A stretch of DNA of 38,815 nt from Aridibacter famidurans. Its GTDB lineage: Bacteria > Acidobacteriota > Blastocatellia > Pyrinomonadales > Pyrinomonadaceae. This document shows, in pieces, positions 33,277 through 38,815 of the stretch; the first letter of the stretch is position 1, and every line of letters begins with the position of its first letter. The translations under genes were made by a program, and so were the position numbers. Under the pieces are notes generated by a model. It had not been told where the DNA came from. It made no database searches and was given only the letters and a program-made list of their open reading frames with translations. Location: assembly GCA_024103495.1 (NCBI GenBank), contig JAGFIQ010000037.1:1-38815 (forward strand). The letters run 5' to 3'.

Positions 33277-33440
33277 AACAAGGGGGAGAAACAAGATAGA
33301 CAGGAAATAAATGAAAGGAGCGAGCGGCCGGCGTTGCGGGTTACAGAGCAAAACCGTAACCAGGCAAGCCGGCAAGACGCCGATCCGCAATCCTTTATAT
33401 CCTGTCTATCTTGTTTGTTCTCTTGTTCCTGTTTGTTCTC
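33277..33440. repeat. Inverted-repeat element filling a convergent spacer from stop codon to stop codon
   Basis: Left arm 33277-33312: AACAAGGGG, GAGAAACAA, GATAGACAG, GAAATAAAT, starting on the base after the TGA. Right arm about 33398-33440, inverted: TATCCTGTC, TATCTTGTT, TGTTCTCTT, GTTCCTGTT, ending at the stop codon of the minus-strand gene. The core between contains GCGTTGCGGGT...ACGCCGATCCGC. Same unit family as 25405-25606. Confidence 0.85.
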
Positions 33441-33896
33441 TTATTCCTTTTTCGAGTACACAGCCTCGACCGCGAGTTCCTCCGTGCCGTCCGGGTGGAT
33501 GTTGTACATCCTCATACGGAACGATCCGTCAGGAGCGTCGAGGATCGTCCGCCAGTACCAGGCAGGCCCGACCGGCGCCGTGTACGACCCGAGGACATTC
33601 ACCGCGCCGTCCTTTGAGAAACCCTCACAGTCCATAAAATCGTTCGCCATATGGAATGAGTCGAACCACGCCGCCCGCACGAGTTCACGATTCGGATTGA
33701 AGGCCAGTACGATCAGGCCTTCCTGTTTCTTCTCCTCGTAGACCCAGTCGTAGGCGATCTTCGCGCAGGTGAAGTTCACTCCGCGCTTGATGCCGGCTGA
33801 CGTTTCGGATTCCAGATGCGGTTCTGCGGGAGAGAACCAGAGCTTGTAGGTTCCCTCCCACTGTCCTTCCAGTTCGAAGATCGATTCAAGGCTCAT
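33441..33896 (-). CDS. DUF1579-like lipocalin-fold protein
   Basis: 151 residues, cytoplasmic: opens with FELEGQWEGTYKLWFSPAEP and continues KIAYDWVYEEKKQEGLIVLA, RAAWFDSFHMANDFMDCEG, WYWRTILDAPDGSFRMRMYNI, the pattern of DUF1579-type proteins. Ligand unknown. TAGGAGCG precedes the ATG. It is nine bases downstream of another minus-strand gene and probably shares its transcript. Its stop codon abuts a 9-bp repeat arm. Confidence 0.83.
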   Translation of the reverse strand: MSLESIFELEGQWEGTYKLWFSPAEPHLESETSAGIKRGVNFTCAKIAYDWVYEEKKQEGLIVLAFNPNRELVRAAWFDSFHMANDFMDCEGFSKDGAVNVLGSYTAPVGPAWYWRTILDAPDGSFRMRMYNIHPDGTEELAVEAVYSKKE

Positions 33897-33905
33897 ACTT
33901 CGCTC

Positions 33906-34352
33906 CTACCCCGCCTGGCCCGAAGCCTGCTCGGTCATTTGCGCTTCAAAGTCCTTCATCCACGATTCCATCTTTTCGATCCTTTCGGCAGATCCGGGCA
34001 TTTCGTTGACGACCTTCTCGAAGTGGGCCATCCATTCGGGGCTGTCGAACATTTCCCGGATCTCGGGAATGAACGGCTTGATCTTGCAATAGACGAACAG
34101 GAACTCGCCGCTCACGTCGTTGAACATTTCGCGGTCGATCGCTCCGTGATTTACGAATGAGCACGCCATGTCCCAGTACGAGATGACCATCCGCAGATAG
34201 CCGCCGACGTCCGGGTCCATCATAGTGTTCGACAGTTCCTCGGCGCTCTTCGGAAAGAAAGTGCCTATCCAGTTGCGCGCTTCCCTCATCGTGGTTTCCC
34301 GGCGCAGATCGTACAACTGTATCAAGAGTTCGGCAGATTTTGCTTTATCCAT
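33906..34352 (-). CDS. Hypothetical helical protein
   Basis: 148 residues, all-helical in appearance (LLIQLYDLRRETTMREARNW, MFDSPEWMAHFEKVVNEMPG). It resembles DUF4760-type proteins in its opening but I am not certain of a family. I start at 34352 because AAGGAG lies nine bases upstream; the longer frame to 34388 adds basic residues without family support. Forms a probable operon with the DUF1579-like gene nine bases downstream. Confidence 0.75.
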   Translation of the reverse strand: MDKAKSAELLIQLYDLRRETTMREARNWIGTFFPKSAEELSNTMMDPDVGGYLRMVISYWDMACSFVNHGAIDREMFNDVSGEFLFVYCKIKPFIPEIREMFDSPEWMAHFEKVVNEMPGSAERIEKMESWMKDFEAQMTEQASGQAG

Positions 34353-34557
34353 ATTACTTCTCCTTTTTGAATGCTTTAGGGACCTCAAATGCTATTTGGA
34401 AACCGCGCGGCGGTCAAGGAGATCTCCTGCAGCTTCCTGAAAAATTATTGAATCGCTATCCCCGATGATGTATGGTCTCGTAGTCGGCGCACACGCGCCG
34501 TGCACTTCCACCAACAGACCTTCCCGGCATTTTGTGGGCGGCAGAAGAGGATGCTCT

Positions 34558-34764
34558 ATGAGATATGAGATCGTCACGGCCGATTCACCGGAAAAGCTCT
34601 CGGACCTTGTCAACGAGCGCCTCGCCTCCGGCTGGGAGCTTCACGGAAGCCTCACCGTCATATCGCCCAACGGCCGGGAATCGATGCGTCTCCTGCAGCC
34701 CATGATCTTCAAAGAGGTCGACAGAGGCTTTCCGCTGAAGAAGAGAAATCTGAGGATCGCTTGA
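34558..34764 (+). CDS. DUF1737 small protein
   Basis: 68 residues: MRYEIVTADSPEKLSDLVNE followed by LASGWELHGSL, the DUF1737 pattern of a short cytoplasmic alpha/beta protein of unknown role. AGAAGAGG lies about eight bases upstream of the ATG. The longer open frame upstream (to 34465) has no family match. A GTTCAAG 7-bp array begins four bases after the stop. Confidence 0.82.
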   Translation: MRYEIVTADSPEKLSDLVNERLASGWELHGSLTVISPNGRESMRLLQPMIFKEVDRGFPLKKRNLRIA

Positions 34765-34768
34765 ACCG

Positions 34769-34803
34769 AAGTTCAACGTTCAAGGTTCAAAGTTCAAGGT
34801 TCA
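34769..34803. repeat. 7-bp tandem array, left flank of the four-helix-bundle gene
   Basis: Five heptamers in phase: AAGTTCA, ACGTTCA, AGGTTCA, AAGTTCA, AGGTTCA. Its inverted counterpart is at 35369-35396. Confidence 0.9.
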
Positions 34804-34856
34804 AAGATAGGAACGGTCCCTGTGCGAGCTTCCGTATGGTTCCCGTAACTGACGCG

Positions 34857-35246
34857 TCAGCGGTACTTCGGTCCCTTGTGATCGGAATTTCTAAGGTATC
34901 GGATCAGACCAAACATCATCCTGCTCGTCTCCTTTAGCTTTGAAAGTATCGTGCGAAACTCGTACTCGGTTACGTAATCGCGATCCAACGCAATGTAGAG
35001 CTGCGCCCTGGCTTCGCCGCATGACCCCTTGGCAATGTAAAGGAAATTCGTGAACTCTTTGTTGCCATTTCTTTCGAATCCCTCCGCGATGTTGGATACA
35101 ACCGAGATCGCTGAGCGTCGAATCTGGTCGCGAAGGGCAAAATCCCTCGAAAACCTGTCTCCTTCGGTCGCGTCGTAGATGAGATTCGCAACTTCCCGTG
35201 CAGATTTCCACACTTTCAAATCTTCGAAACTCTGGGTCCTTACCAT
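34857..35246 (-). CDS. Four-helix-bundle protein (23S rRNA intervening-sequence type, Avd-like)
   Basis: 129 residues of the S23/four-helix-bundle family: FEDLKVWKSAREVANLIYDA, FALRDQIRRSAISVVSNIAE, then GFERNGNKEFTNFLYIAKGS and TEYEFRTILSKLKETSRMMF. The family occurs inside 23S rRNA intervening sequences in some bacteria and, as Avd, with diversity-generating retroelements; no reverse transcriptase or template repeat is in this window. AGGAGG lies nine bases before the ATG. The gene sits inside a pair of inverted 7-bp arrays (34769-34803 and 35369-35396), which makes a small mobile or insertable unit of about 630 bases plausible. Confidence 0.9.
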   Translation of the reverse strand: MVRTQSFEDLKVWKSAREVANLIYDATEGDRFSRDFALRDQIRRSAISVVSNIAEGFERNGNKEFTNFLYIAKGSCGEARAQLYIALDRDYVTEYEFRTILSKLKETSRMMFGLIRYLRNSDHKGPKYR

Positions 35247-35368
35247 GATTGTGGGCCTCCTGGCCGGACCTTTTTAGAAAGAACTAGTTGATATCCAGGC
35301 TTGGCGTCCCTGAGCACCCTGCGGAAGCCGTACAAACCTTGATCCCGCGCTTAGGATCTTTACCTAAA

Positions 35369-35396
35369 ACTTTGAACCTTGAACTTTGAACCTTGA
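35369..35396. repeat. 7-bp tandem array, right flank of the four-helix-bundle gene
   Basis: Four heptamers ACTTTGA, ACCTTGA, ACTTTGA, ACCTTGA, the reverse complement of the AAGTTCA/AGGTTCA units at 34769. Confidence 0.9.
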
Positions 35397-35417
35397 ACTG
35401 CCGCGGGCTCGCCCGCG

Positions 35418-35606
35418 CTAAGCCGCTCCCATCCCCGTCGTCTTCCGCTCGTTCTCGAAAAGATCCCAGATCAGCTCCGCCTCCTGGCCTTCGAAAGTGA
35501 AGTTCTGGCCGCTCTTCAGATGGACCTTTATCTTGCGCTTGTCGAGTTTCCGTATGGCCGCGATCTGGTCGATATCCAGTTTGAGTTTGTCGAGCTCGAG
35601 GATCAT
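35418..35606 (-). CDS. Small hypothetical protein
   Basis: 62 residues from MILELDKLKLDIDQIAAIRK, with HLKSGQNFTFEGQEAELIW in the middle; basic then acidic, no signal peptide and no family recognised. A short LytTR-like or PilZ-like beta unit is imaginable but unsupported. The frame stays open up to an ATG at 35753 (111 residues) across a stretch containing TGTGGAAAA boxes; neither start has a clear ribosome-binding site. GC pattern looks coding in the 62-residue part. Confidence 0.5.
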   Translation of the reverse strand: MILELDKLKLDIDQIAAIRKLDKRKIKVHLKSGQNFTFEGQEAELIWDLFENERKTTGMGAA

Positions 35607-36064
35607 TGTTTTAGAAATGAAACGATGATACATTAATGCAACGGCCGATTTCAAGGATCGAGATTTCCACAAATCACTGTGGAAAAGCTTGTGGAAAAGG
35701 GCCATTTCGTCGCGGTAATCGATTAGCCTCAAACGATTTCTAGCATTCTGCACACGCGAAAGGCATAAGAGATCGTTATCGGAATGTTACGTATGTAACG
35801 CGATCGGAATTGGCGGTACGTTCCGCGATCAGTTTAGAGCAGCCCTTCGGGCTGCAGTCCCGCGCAAGCGCGCGGAAAGGGCGGGCGGGGACGCCCGCGG
35901 TCCAGCGACGTACTGTGAACCGTTTAGAGCAGCCCGTTGGGCTGCAGTCCCGCGCGAAAGCGCGGATGGTGCGGGCGGGGACGCCCGCGGTCCAACGAAC
36001 TCAGCCAACCGTATGAACTCACTTGTGTTAGAATCCCCCCAAAATTCTATTCAGAGGTGAAAAG
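35607..36064. repeat. Spacer with TGTGGAAAA boxes and a 90-bp tandem repeat
   Basis: TTTCCACAA (35664-35672) and two TGTGGAAAA boxes (35678-35686, 35690-35698) lie at the left. Two 90-base imperfect repeats occupy 35832-36011. Three CGAACTCAG-type 9-bp units (about 35997-36015) and a TAGAAT hexamer (36029) precede the membrane-protein gene, whose ATG has AGAGGTGA upstream. Confidence 0.7.
35832..36000. repeat. 90-bp imperfect tandem repeat containing three hairpins per unit
   Basis: Unit 1 starts at 35832, unit 2 at 35922. Each holds GTTTAGAGCAGCCC...GGGCTGC, a CCCGCGC...GCGCGG hairpin and the inverted GGACC hairpin (35881-35903 and 35971-35993). Differences fall mainly in loops and in the junction before the GGACC hairpin. 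Confidence 0.88.
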
Positions 36065-36604
36065 ATGGTCCGAAACATTCTTGCCGCCATTTTAGGTCTC
36101 ATAGTTGGCTGGGTCGTGTTCACGGCGATCCAGACGATCGGCACACTCGTTTTCCCGCCGCCCGTCGCCCTCGATACGAACAACCTTGATTCCATCAAGG
36201 CGTATATGGAAAGCCTTTCGCCGGCGATGTACGGCGTGGTCCTTGCCGGATACGCGATCGGTTCGTTCGCCGCCGGGCTTCTGATCGGCAAGATCGCGGA
36301 AAGCAAAGGAAATCTGATCCCGATAATCGTCGGGGGACTATTCACGATCGGCTGGATCCTCAACTTGATCATGCTTCCGCATCCGATCTGGGTAGCCGTG
36401 CTCGGTTTCTTTATGTACATTCCGTTCACGATCCTCGGCAAGAACCTGACCGCCGGATCGGGCACCGTCGCGGCCGATGCAGGGCTTTCTTCTGATGTCG
36501 CGGCGGCGGAGGCCGGCATCGGCGGCGACCTGGAAGAGGCAGGCAGCGGTCTGTCGATGGACGCCTCCGATGTTTCAGACTCAGAGGGCGGAAGCAACAG
36601 CTAG
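36065..36604 (+). CDS. Hypothetical membrane protein with acidic tail
   Basis: 179 residues with four hydrophobic segments: ILAAILGLIVGWVVFTAI, MYGVVLAGYAIGSFAAGLLI, LIPIIVGGLFTIGWILNLIM and VAVLGFFMYIPFTILG. A 40-residue tail rich in Ala, Gly, Asp and Ser follows the last one and is probably soluble. No family recognised. AGAGGTGA is a good ribosome-binding site seven bases upstream. It starts a three-gene run (14 bases, then an overlap). Confidence 0.82.
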   Translation: MVRNILAAILGLIVGWVVFTAIQTIGTLVFPPPVALDTNNLDSIKAYMESLSPAMYGVVLAGYAIGSFAAGLLIGKIAESKGNLIPIIVGGLFTIGWILNLIMLPHPIWVAVLGFFMYIPFTILGKNLTAGSGTVAADAGLSSDVAAAEAGIGGDLEEAGSGLSMDASDVSDSEGGSNS

Positions 36605-36618
36605 GAAGGAAGTCCGAA

Positions 36619-37440
36619 ATGTTCTTGATTCGTTCGGGAGGAGGGGCAGCAGCAGCGTTCTTGCTGATGCTTTCAACGGGATTGCTGGCGCAGTCGGGTG
36701 AGGAGATAATCAAACGCGAGCGTTATTTCTACGATCAGCTGAAAGCGAAGAACCTTGAAGCGCTTCCTGCAATATTCGAAGAGAACTTCAACGGAGTGTT
36801 CTCCGGCGGAATCCTGACGAAGGCGGACGAGGTCAAAGGGTTTCGGCAGGCCGTTCTCGACGACTACCGGTTTTCGAACATCGTCGTTCGTTTCCCGTCC
36901 CGGGACGTCGCGATCATCATCTACCGCGCGTACATCAAGGGCTCCTATGAAGGAAAGGACGTCACCGGGGATTCCTATCACACTTCAACCTACATTAAGA
37001 AGGACGGCGCGTGGCTAATGACGCTTCACACGGAGGCCGCGGTCCCCGCCGCTTCCGGGTCCGAAAAGAAAATGAGCGAAGAATTCAGAGGCATCGCGAC
37101 GGCGGCGTATTTCGTGCCGGACGTGGAAAAAGCAAAGGCCTGGTATGCGAAGGCATTCGGGACCGAACCGTATTTTGACGAACCTTTTTATGTCGGGTTC
37201 AATATCAACGGATACGAGCTCGGGATCCAGCCGGCGGAGGGGACGCGGGTGGCCGGCAACTCGCAGATCGCATACTGGGCGGTCCCCGACTGCGGAGCGG
37301 CCTACAAACGGTTCATCGAGAACGGCGCTTCAAAGCACGAAGAGCCGAACGACGTCGGCGGTGGAGTGGTGGTCGCCTCGGTCAAGGATCCCTGGGACAA
37401 TATCATAGGCCTTATCTACAACCCGGTTTTCAAGAAGTGA
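36619..37440 (+). CDS. Exported DUF4440 (SnoaL-like) and VOC fusion protein
   Basis: 273 residues. After a signal peptide (GGGAAAAFLLMLSTGLLAQS), residues about 27-140 form a DUF4440/SnoaL-like NTF2 fold (EIIKRERYFYDQLKAKNLEA, HTSTYIKKDGAWLMTLHTEA). A linker (AAVPAASGSEKKMSEEF) leads to a VOC domain (about 158-273: IATAAYFVPDVEKAKAWYAK, then VVVASVKDPWDNIIGLIYN). The linker contains MSEEF, an ordinary start of a free-standing VOC protein, so the fusion may have arisen by joining two neighbouring genes. GAAGGAAG precedes the start. Its TGA overlaps the GTG of the next gene. Confidence 0.85.
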   Translation: MFLIRSGGGAAAAFLLMLSTGLLAQSGEEIIKRERYFYDQLKAKNLEALPAIFEENFNGVFSGGILTKADEVKGFRQAVLDDYRFSNIVVRFPSRDVAIIIYRAYIKGSYEGKDVTGDSYHTSTYIKKDGAWLMTLHTEAAVPAASGSEKKMSEEFRGIATAAYFVPDVEKAKAWYAKAFGTEPYFDEPFYVGFNINGYELGIQPAEGTRVAGNSQIAYWAVPDCGAAYKRFIENGASKHEEPNDVGGGVVVASVKDPWDNIIGLIYNPVFKK

Positions 37441-37994
37441 AGCCGAAGTTCTTCGCGACACAGGAAGAGTTCCGAAAGTGGCTCAGAGAGAATCACGACA
37501 AGCGTGACGAGCTGATCGTGGGATACTACAAAGTGTCGAGTGAAAAGCCTTCGATGACGTGGCCTGAGTCCGTGGACCAGGCCCTTTGTTTCGGGTGGAT
37601 CGACGGGATCCGTAGGAAGATCGACGAAGAAAGCTACTCGATCAGGTTCACGCCTCGCCGTCCGGAGAGCAACTGGAGCAAGGTCAACATCGAGAAGGTC
37701 GAGAAGCTAAAGAAGGCGGGACTGATGCGCGCGGCAGGGCGGGCGGCCTTCGAGAAACGGACGGAAGAACGGTCGGGAACCTACTCCTACGAAGGCGGAT
37801 CGCCGACATTCAGCAAGGAATACAAGGACGCATTCAAGAAGAACAAGAAAGCGTGGGAGCATTTCAAAGCTCAGCCTCCGTATGCGCGCAAGCTGTCCCA
37901 GAAATGGGTGATGAGCGCGAAGATGGAAAAGACCCGCGAGCGAAGGCTTGCGAAGGTGATCGAGGCGTGCGAAAAGGGTGAGAAGCTTGTCTGA
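37437..37994 (+). CDS. YdeI/OmpD-associated family protein
   Basis: 185 residues from a GTG start that overlaps the preceding stop (GTGA). The family signature is clear: WPESVDQALCFGWIDGIRRK, YSIRFTPRRPESNWSKVN, and a basic C-terminal YARKLSQKWVMSAKMEKTRE region. YdeI-like proteins have been linked to stress tolerance and to OmpD in enterobacteria, but their biochemical action is not established. Coupled to the DUF4440-VOC gene. Confidence 0.9.
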   Translation: MKPKFFATQEEFRKWLRENHDKRDELIVGYYKVSSEKPSMTWPESVDQALCFGWIDGIRRKIDEESYSIRFTPRRPESNWSKVNIEKVEKLKKAGLMRAAGRAAFEKRTEERSGTYSYEGGSPTFSKEYKDAFKKNKKAWEHFKAQPPYARKLSQKWVMSAKMEKTRERRLAKVIEACEKGEKLV

Positions 37995-38288
37995 GGTACG
38001 ATTCGCTTCAGCCTGTCGTACGGACCGCGGGCGTCCCCGCCCGCAAGCCGGAGCGCACGCGGGACGCGTGCATTGCGGCGCAAGCCGCGAGTTTCCCCAT
38101 TCGCCTAAGGACTGCCCCCGGGCTCTTGGTCCGCGTGAAGCGTCGCCGCTCCGCGGCGAATATCATTTTTGCGCCCTGTACCCCGGGCTGCGCCTTCGGC
38201 TTGCCCGGGGCTATCATCCGTTGCCGCTCCGCGGCAGTTCGACCGCACTACTTCGGCGATCTCAGACCAATGTTATTATCCTTACCCT
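37995..38288. repeat. Repeat-filled spacer: GGACC hairpin and multi-hairpin element variants
   Basis: No gene seen. It holds the GGACC hairpin (38022-38044), the palindrome TCGCCGC-TCC-GCGGCGA (about 38144-38160), and a variant of the multi-hairpin element: stem CCCCGGGC (38181-38188) with GCCCGGGG (38203-38210), then TGCCGC-TCC-GCGGCA (about 38222-38236). Confidence 0.8.
38022..38044 (+). repeat. GGACC-footed hairpin repeat
   Basis: GGACC, GCGGGCG, loop TCCC, CGCCCGC; identical to the copy at 7834-7856. Confidence 0.88.
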
Positions 38289-38558
38289 ATGTGCAGGAAC
38301 ATAAAGACGCTTCACAATTTTGAACCGCCAGCGACCGAGGACGAGGTCCGTGCCGCGGCCCTGCAGTACGTCCGGAAGATCAGCGGATGCACGAGACCTT
38401 CGGCGGCGAACGCCGAAGTCTTCGATCTCGCCGTGGAAGAAGTGAGCGCGGCGACCTTGAAGCTCGTCGGTTCGCTGACAACGAACGCGCCTCCCAAGAA
38501 CCGTGAAGAAGAGGCGGCCAAAGCAAAGGCTCGGGCGGAAGCGAGGTTTGGGGCGTGA
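38289..38558 (+). CDS. DUF2277 protein
   Basis: 89 residues, MCRNIKTLHNFEPPATEDEV with LQYVRKISGCTRPSAANAEV: the full DUF2277 pattern, including the invariant MCRNI opening that fixes the start. The C-terminal half is the usual Lys/Arg/Glu-rich helix. Function unknown. The gene overlaps the next by four bases (GTGA). Confidence 0.92.
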   Translation: MCRNIKTLHNFEPPATEDEVRAAALQYVRKISGCTRPSAANAEVFDLAVEEVSAATLKLVGSLTTNAPPKNREEEAAKAKARAEARFGA

Positions 38559-38815
38559 GTGTGAAAACGAGGATCGCGTTGCTGCGCGGCATCAACATCA
38601 CCGGGAACCGGACCTTGCAGATGGCCGATCTGCGCTCGCTTTGCGAGGACATAGGCCTTGTCGATCCCGTAACGTACATCGCAAGCGGGAACGTGCTCTT
38701 CGGCTCGGACGATCCGGCCGAGGAGATAGAAAAGGCGATCCACGCAGCGATCAACAAGGCGTTCGGATATGACGTAAAAGTAATGGTCCGGGCGCCTTCG
38801 AAATTCGAAGAGATC
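38555..38815 (+). CDS. DUF1697 protein, 3' end beyond the window
   Basis: The first 87 codons are present, from a GTG start overlapping the DUF2277 stop. RIALLRGINITGNRTLQMAD followed by GLVDPVTYIASGNVLFGS is the DUF1697 signature (LLRGINVGG...TYIQSGNVVF in relatives). Small cytoplasmic family, function unknown. The frame is open to the window edge. DUF2277 and DUF1697 are coupled by the overlap, so they probably share a transcript. Confidence 0.9.
   Translation, partial: MSVKTRIALLRGINITGNRTLQMADLRSLCEDIGLVDPVTYIASGNVLFGSDDPAEEIEKAIHAAINKAFGYDVKVMVRAPSKFEEI

Noticed and set aside
34857..35246. Diversity-generating retroelement, because the four-helix-bundle gene is Avd-like
   Set aside because: No reverse transcriptase, no template/variable repeat pair with adenine-specific differences, and no C-type lectin target in the window.

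Overview
The window looks like a chromosomal segment of an acidobacterium, most likely class Blastocatellia (Pyrinomonadaceae-like). This is inferred from protein style, not from a marker gene: large serine/threonine kinases fused to multi-pass membrane domains, many small secreted or VOC/SRPBCC/DUF proteins, WD40-like (PD40) amidohydrolase and S9 peptidase, a RAYT transposase, and GC-rich coding sequence with repeat-filled spacers. No rRNA, tRNA, CRISPR array, prophage or plasmid backbone was seen. I annotate 36 genes; the last is cut by the window edge.

Layout. 1-345: tandem copies of a hairpin repeat. 346-7808: membrane kinase 1, an SRPBCC protein, then a secreted hydrolase run (M28 peptidase, Tat-type glycosylasparaginase, beta-lactamase-family serine hydrolase). 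8163-10157: secreted FG-GAP/VCBS protein on the minus strand. 10794-16965: STAS protein followed by two more paralogous membrane kinases. 17368-23216: divergent periplasmic pair, a PD40-amidohydrolase and an S9 peptidase. 23427-30589: small VOC, SRPBCC, GNAT and DUF genes, a RAYT transposase and an AraC-type regulator. 30689-32329: an ECF42-type sigma factor with its DGPF partner. 32857-38815: small membrane and DUF proteins, a four-helix-bundle gene, a DUF4440-VOC fusion, YdeI-like, DUF2277 and DUF1697.

The genes are mostly ordinary; the unusual content is between them. Nearly every spacer is built from a few repeat classes: (i) imperfect tandem arrays with strict 7-bp or 9-bp periods, often paired as inverted arms and often starting exactly at a stop codon or ending at a start codon; (ii) REP-like hairpins with a GTAG foot, two of which bracket the window's only RAYT gene; (iii) a GGACC-footed hairpin family; (iv) a larger multi-hairpin element whose stems change by compensatory substitution between copies. 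I read this as an active or recently active small-repeat ecosystem, with the RAYT as the probable mobiliser of class (ii). The origin of classes (i) and (iv) cannot be told from this window.
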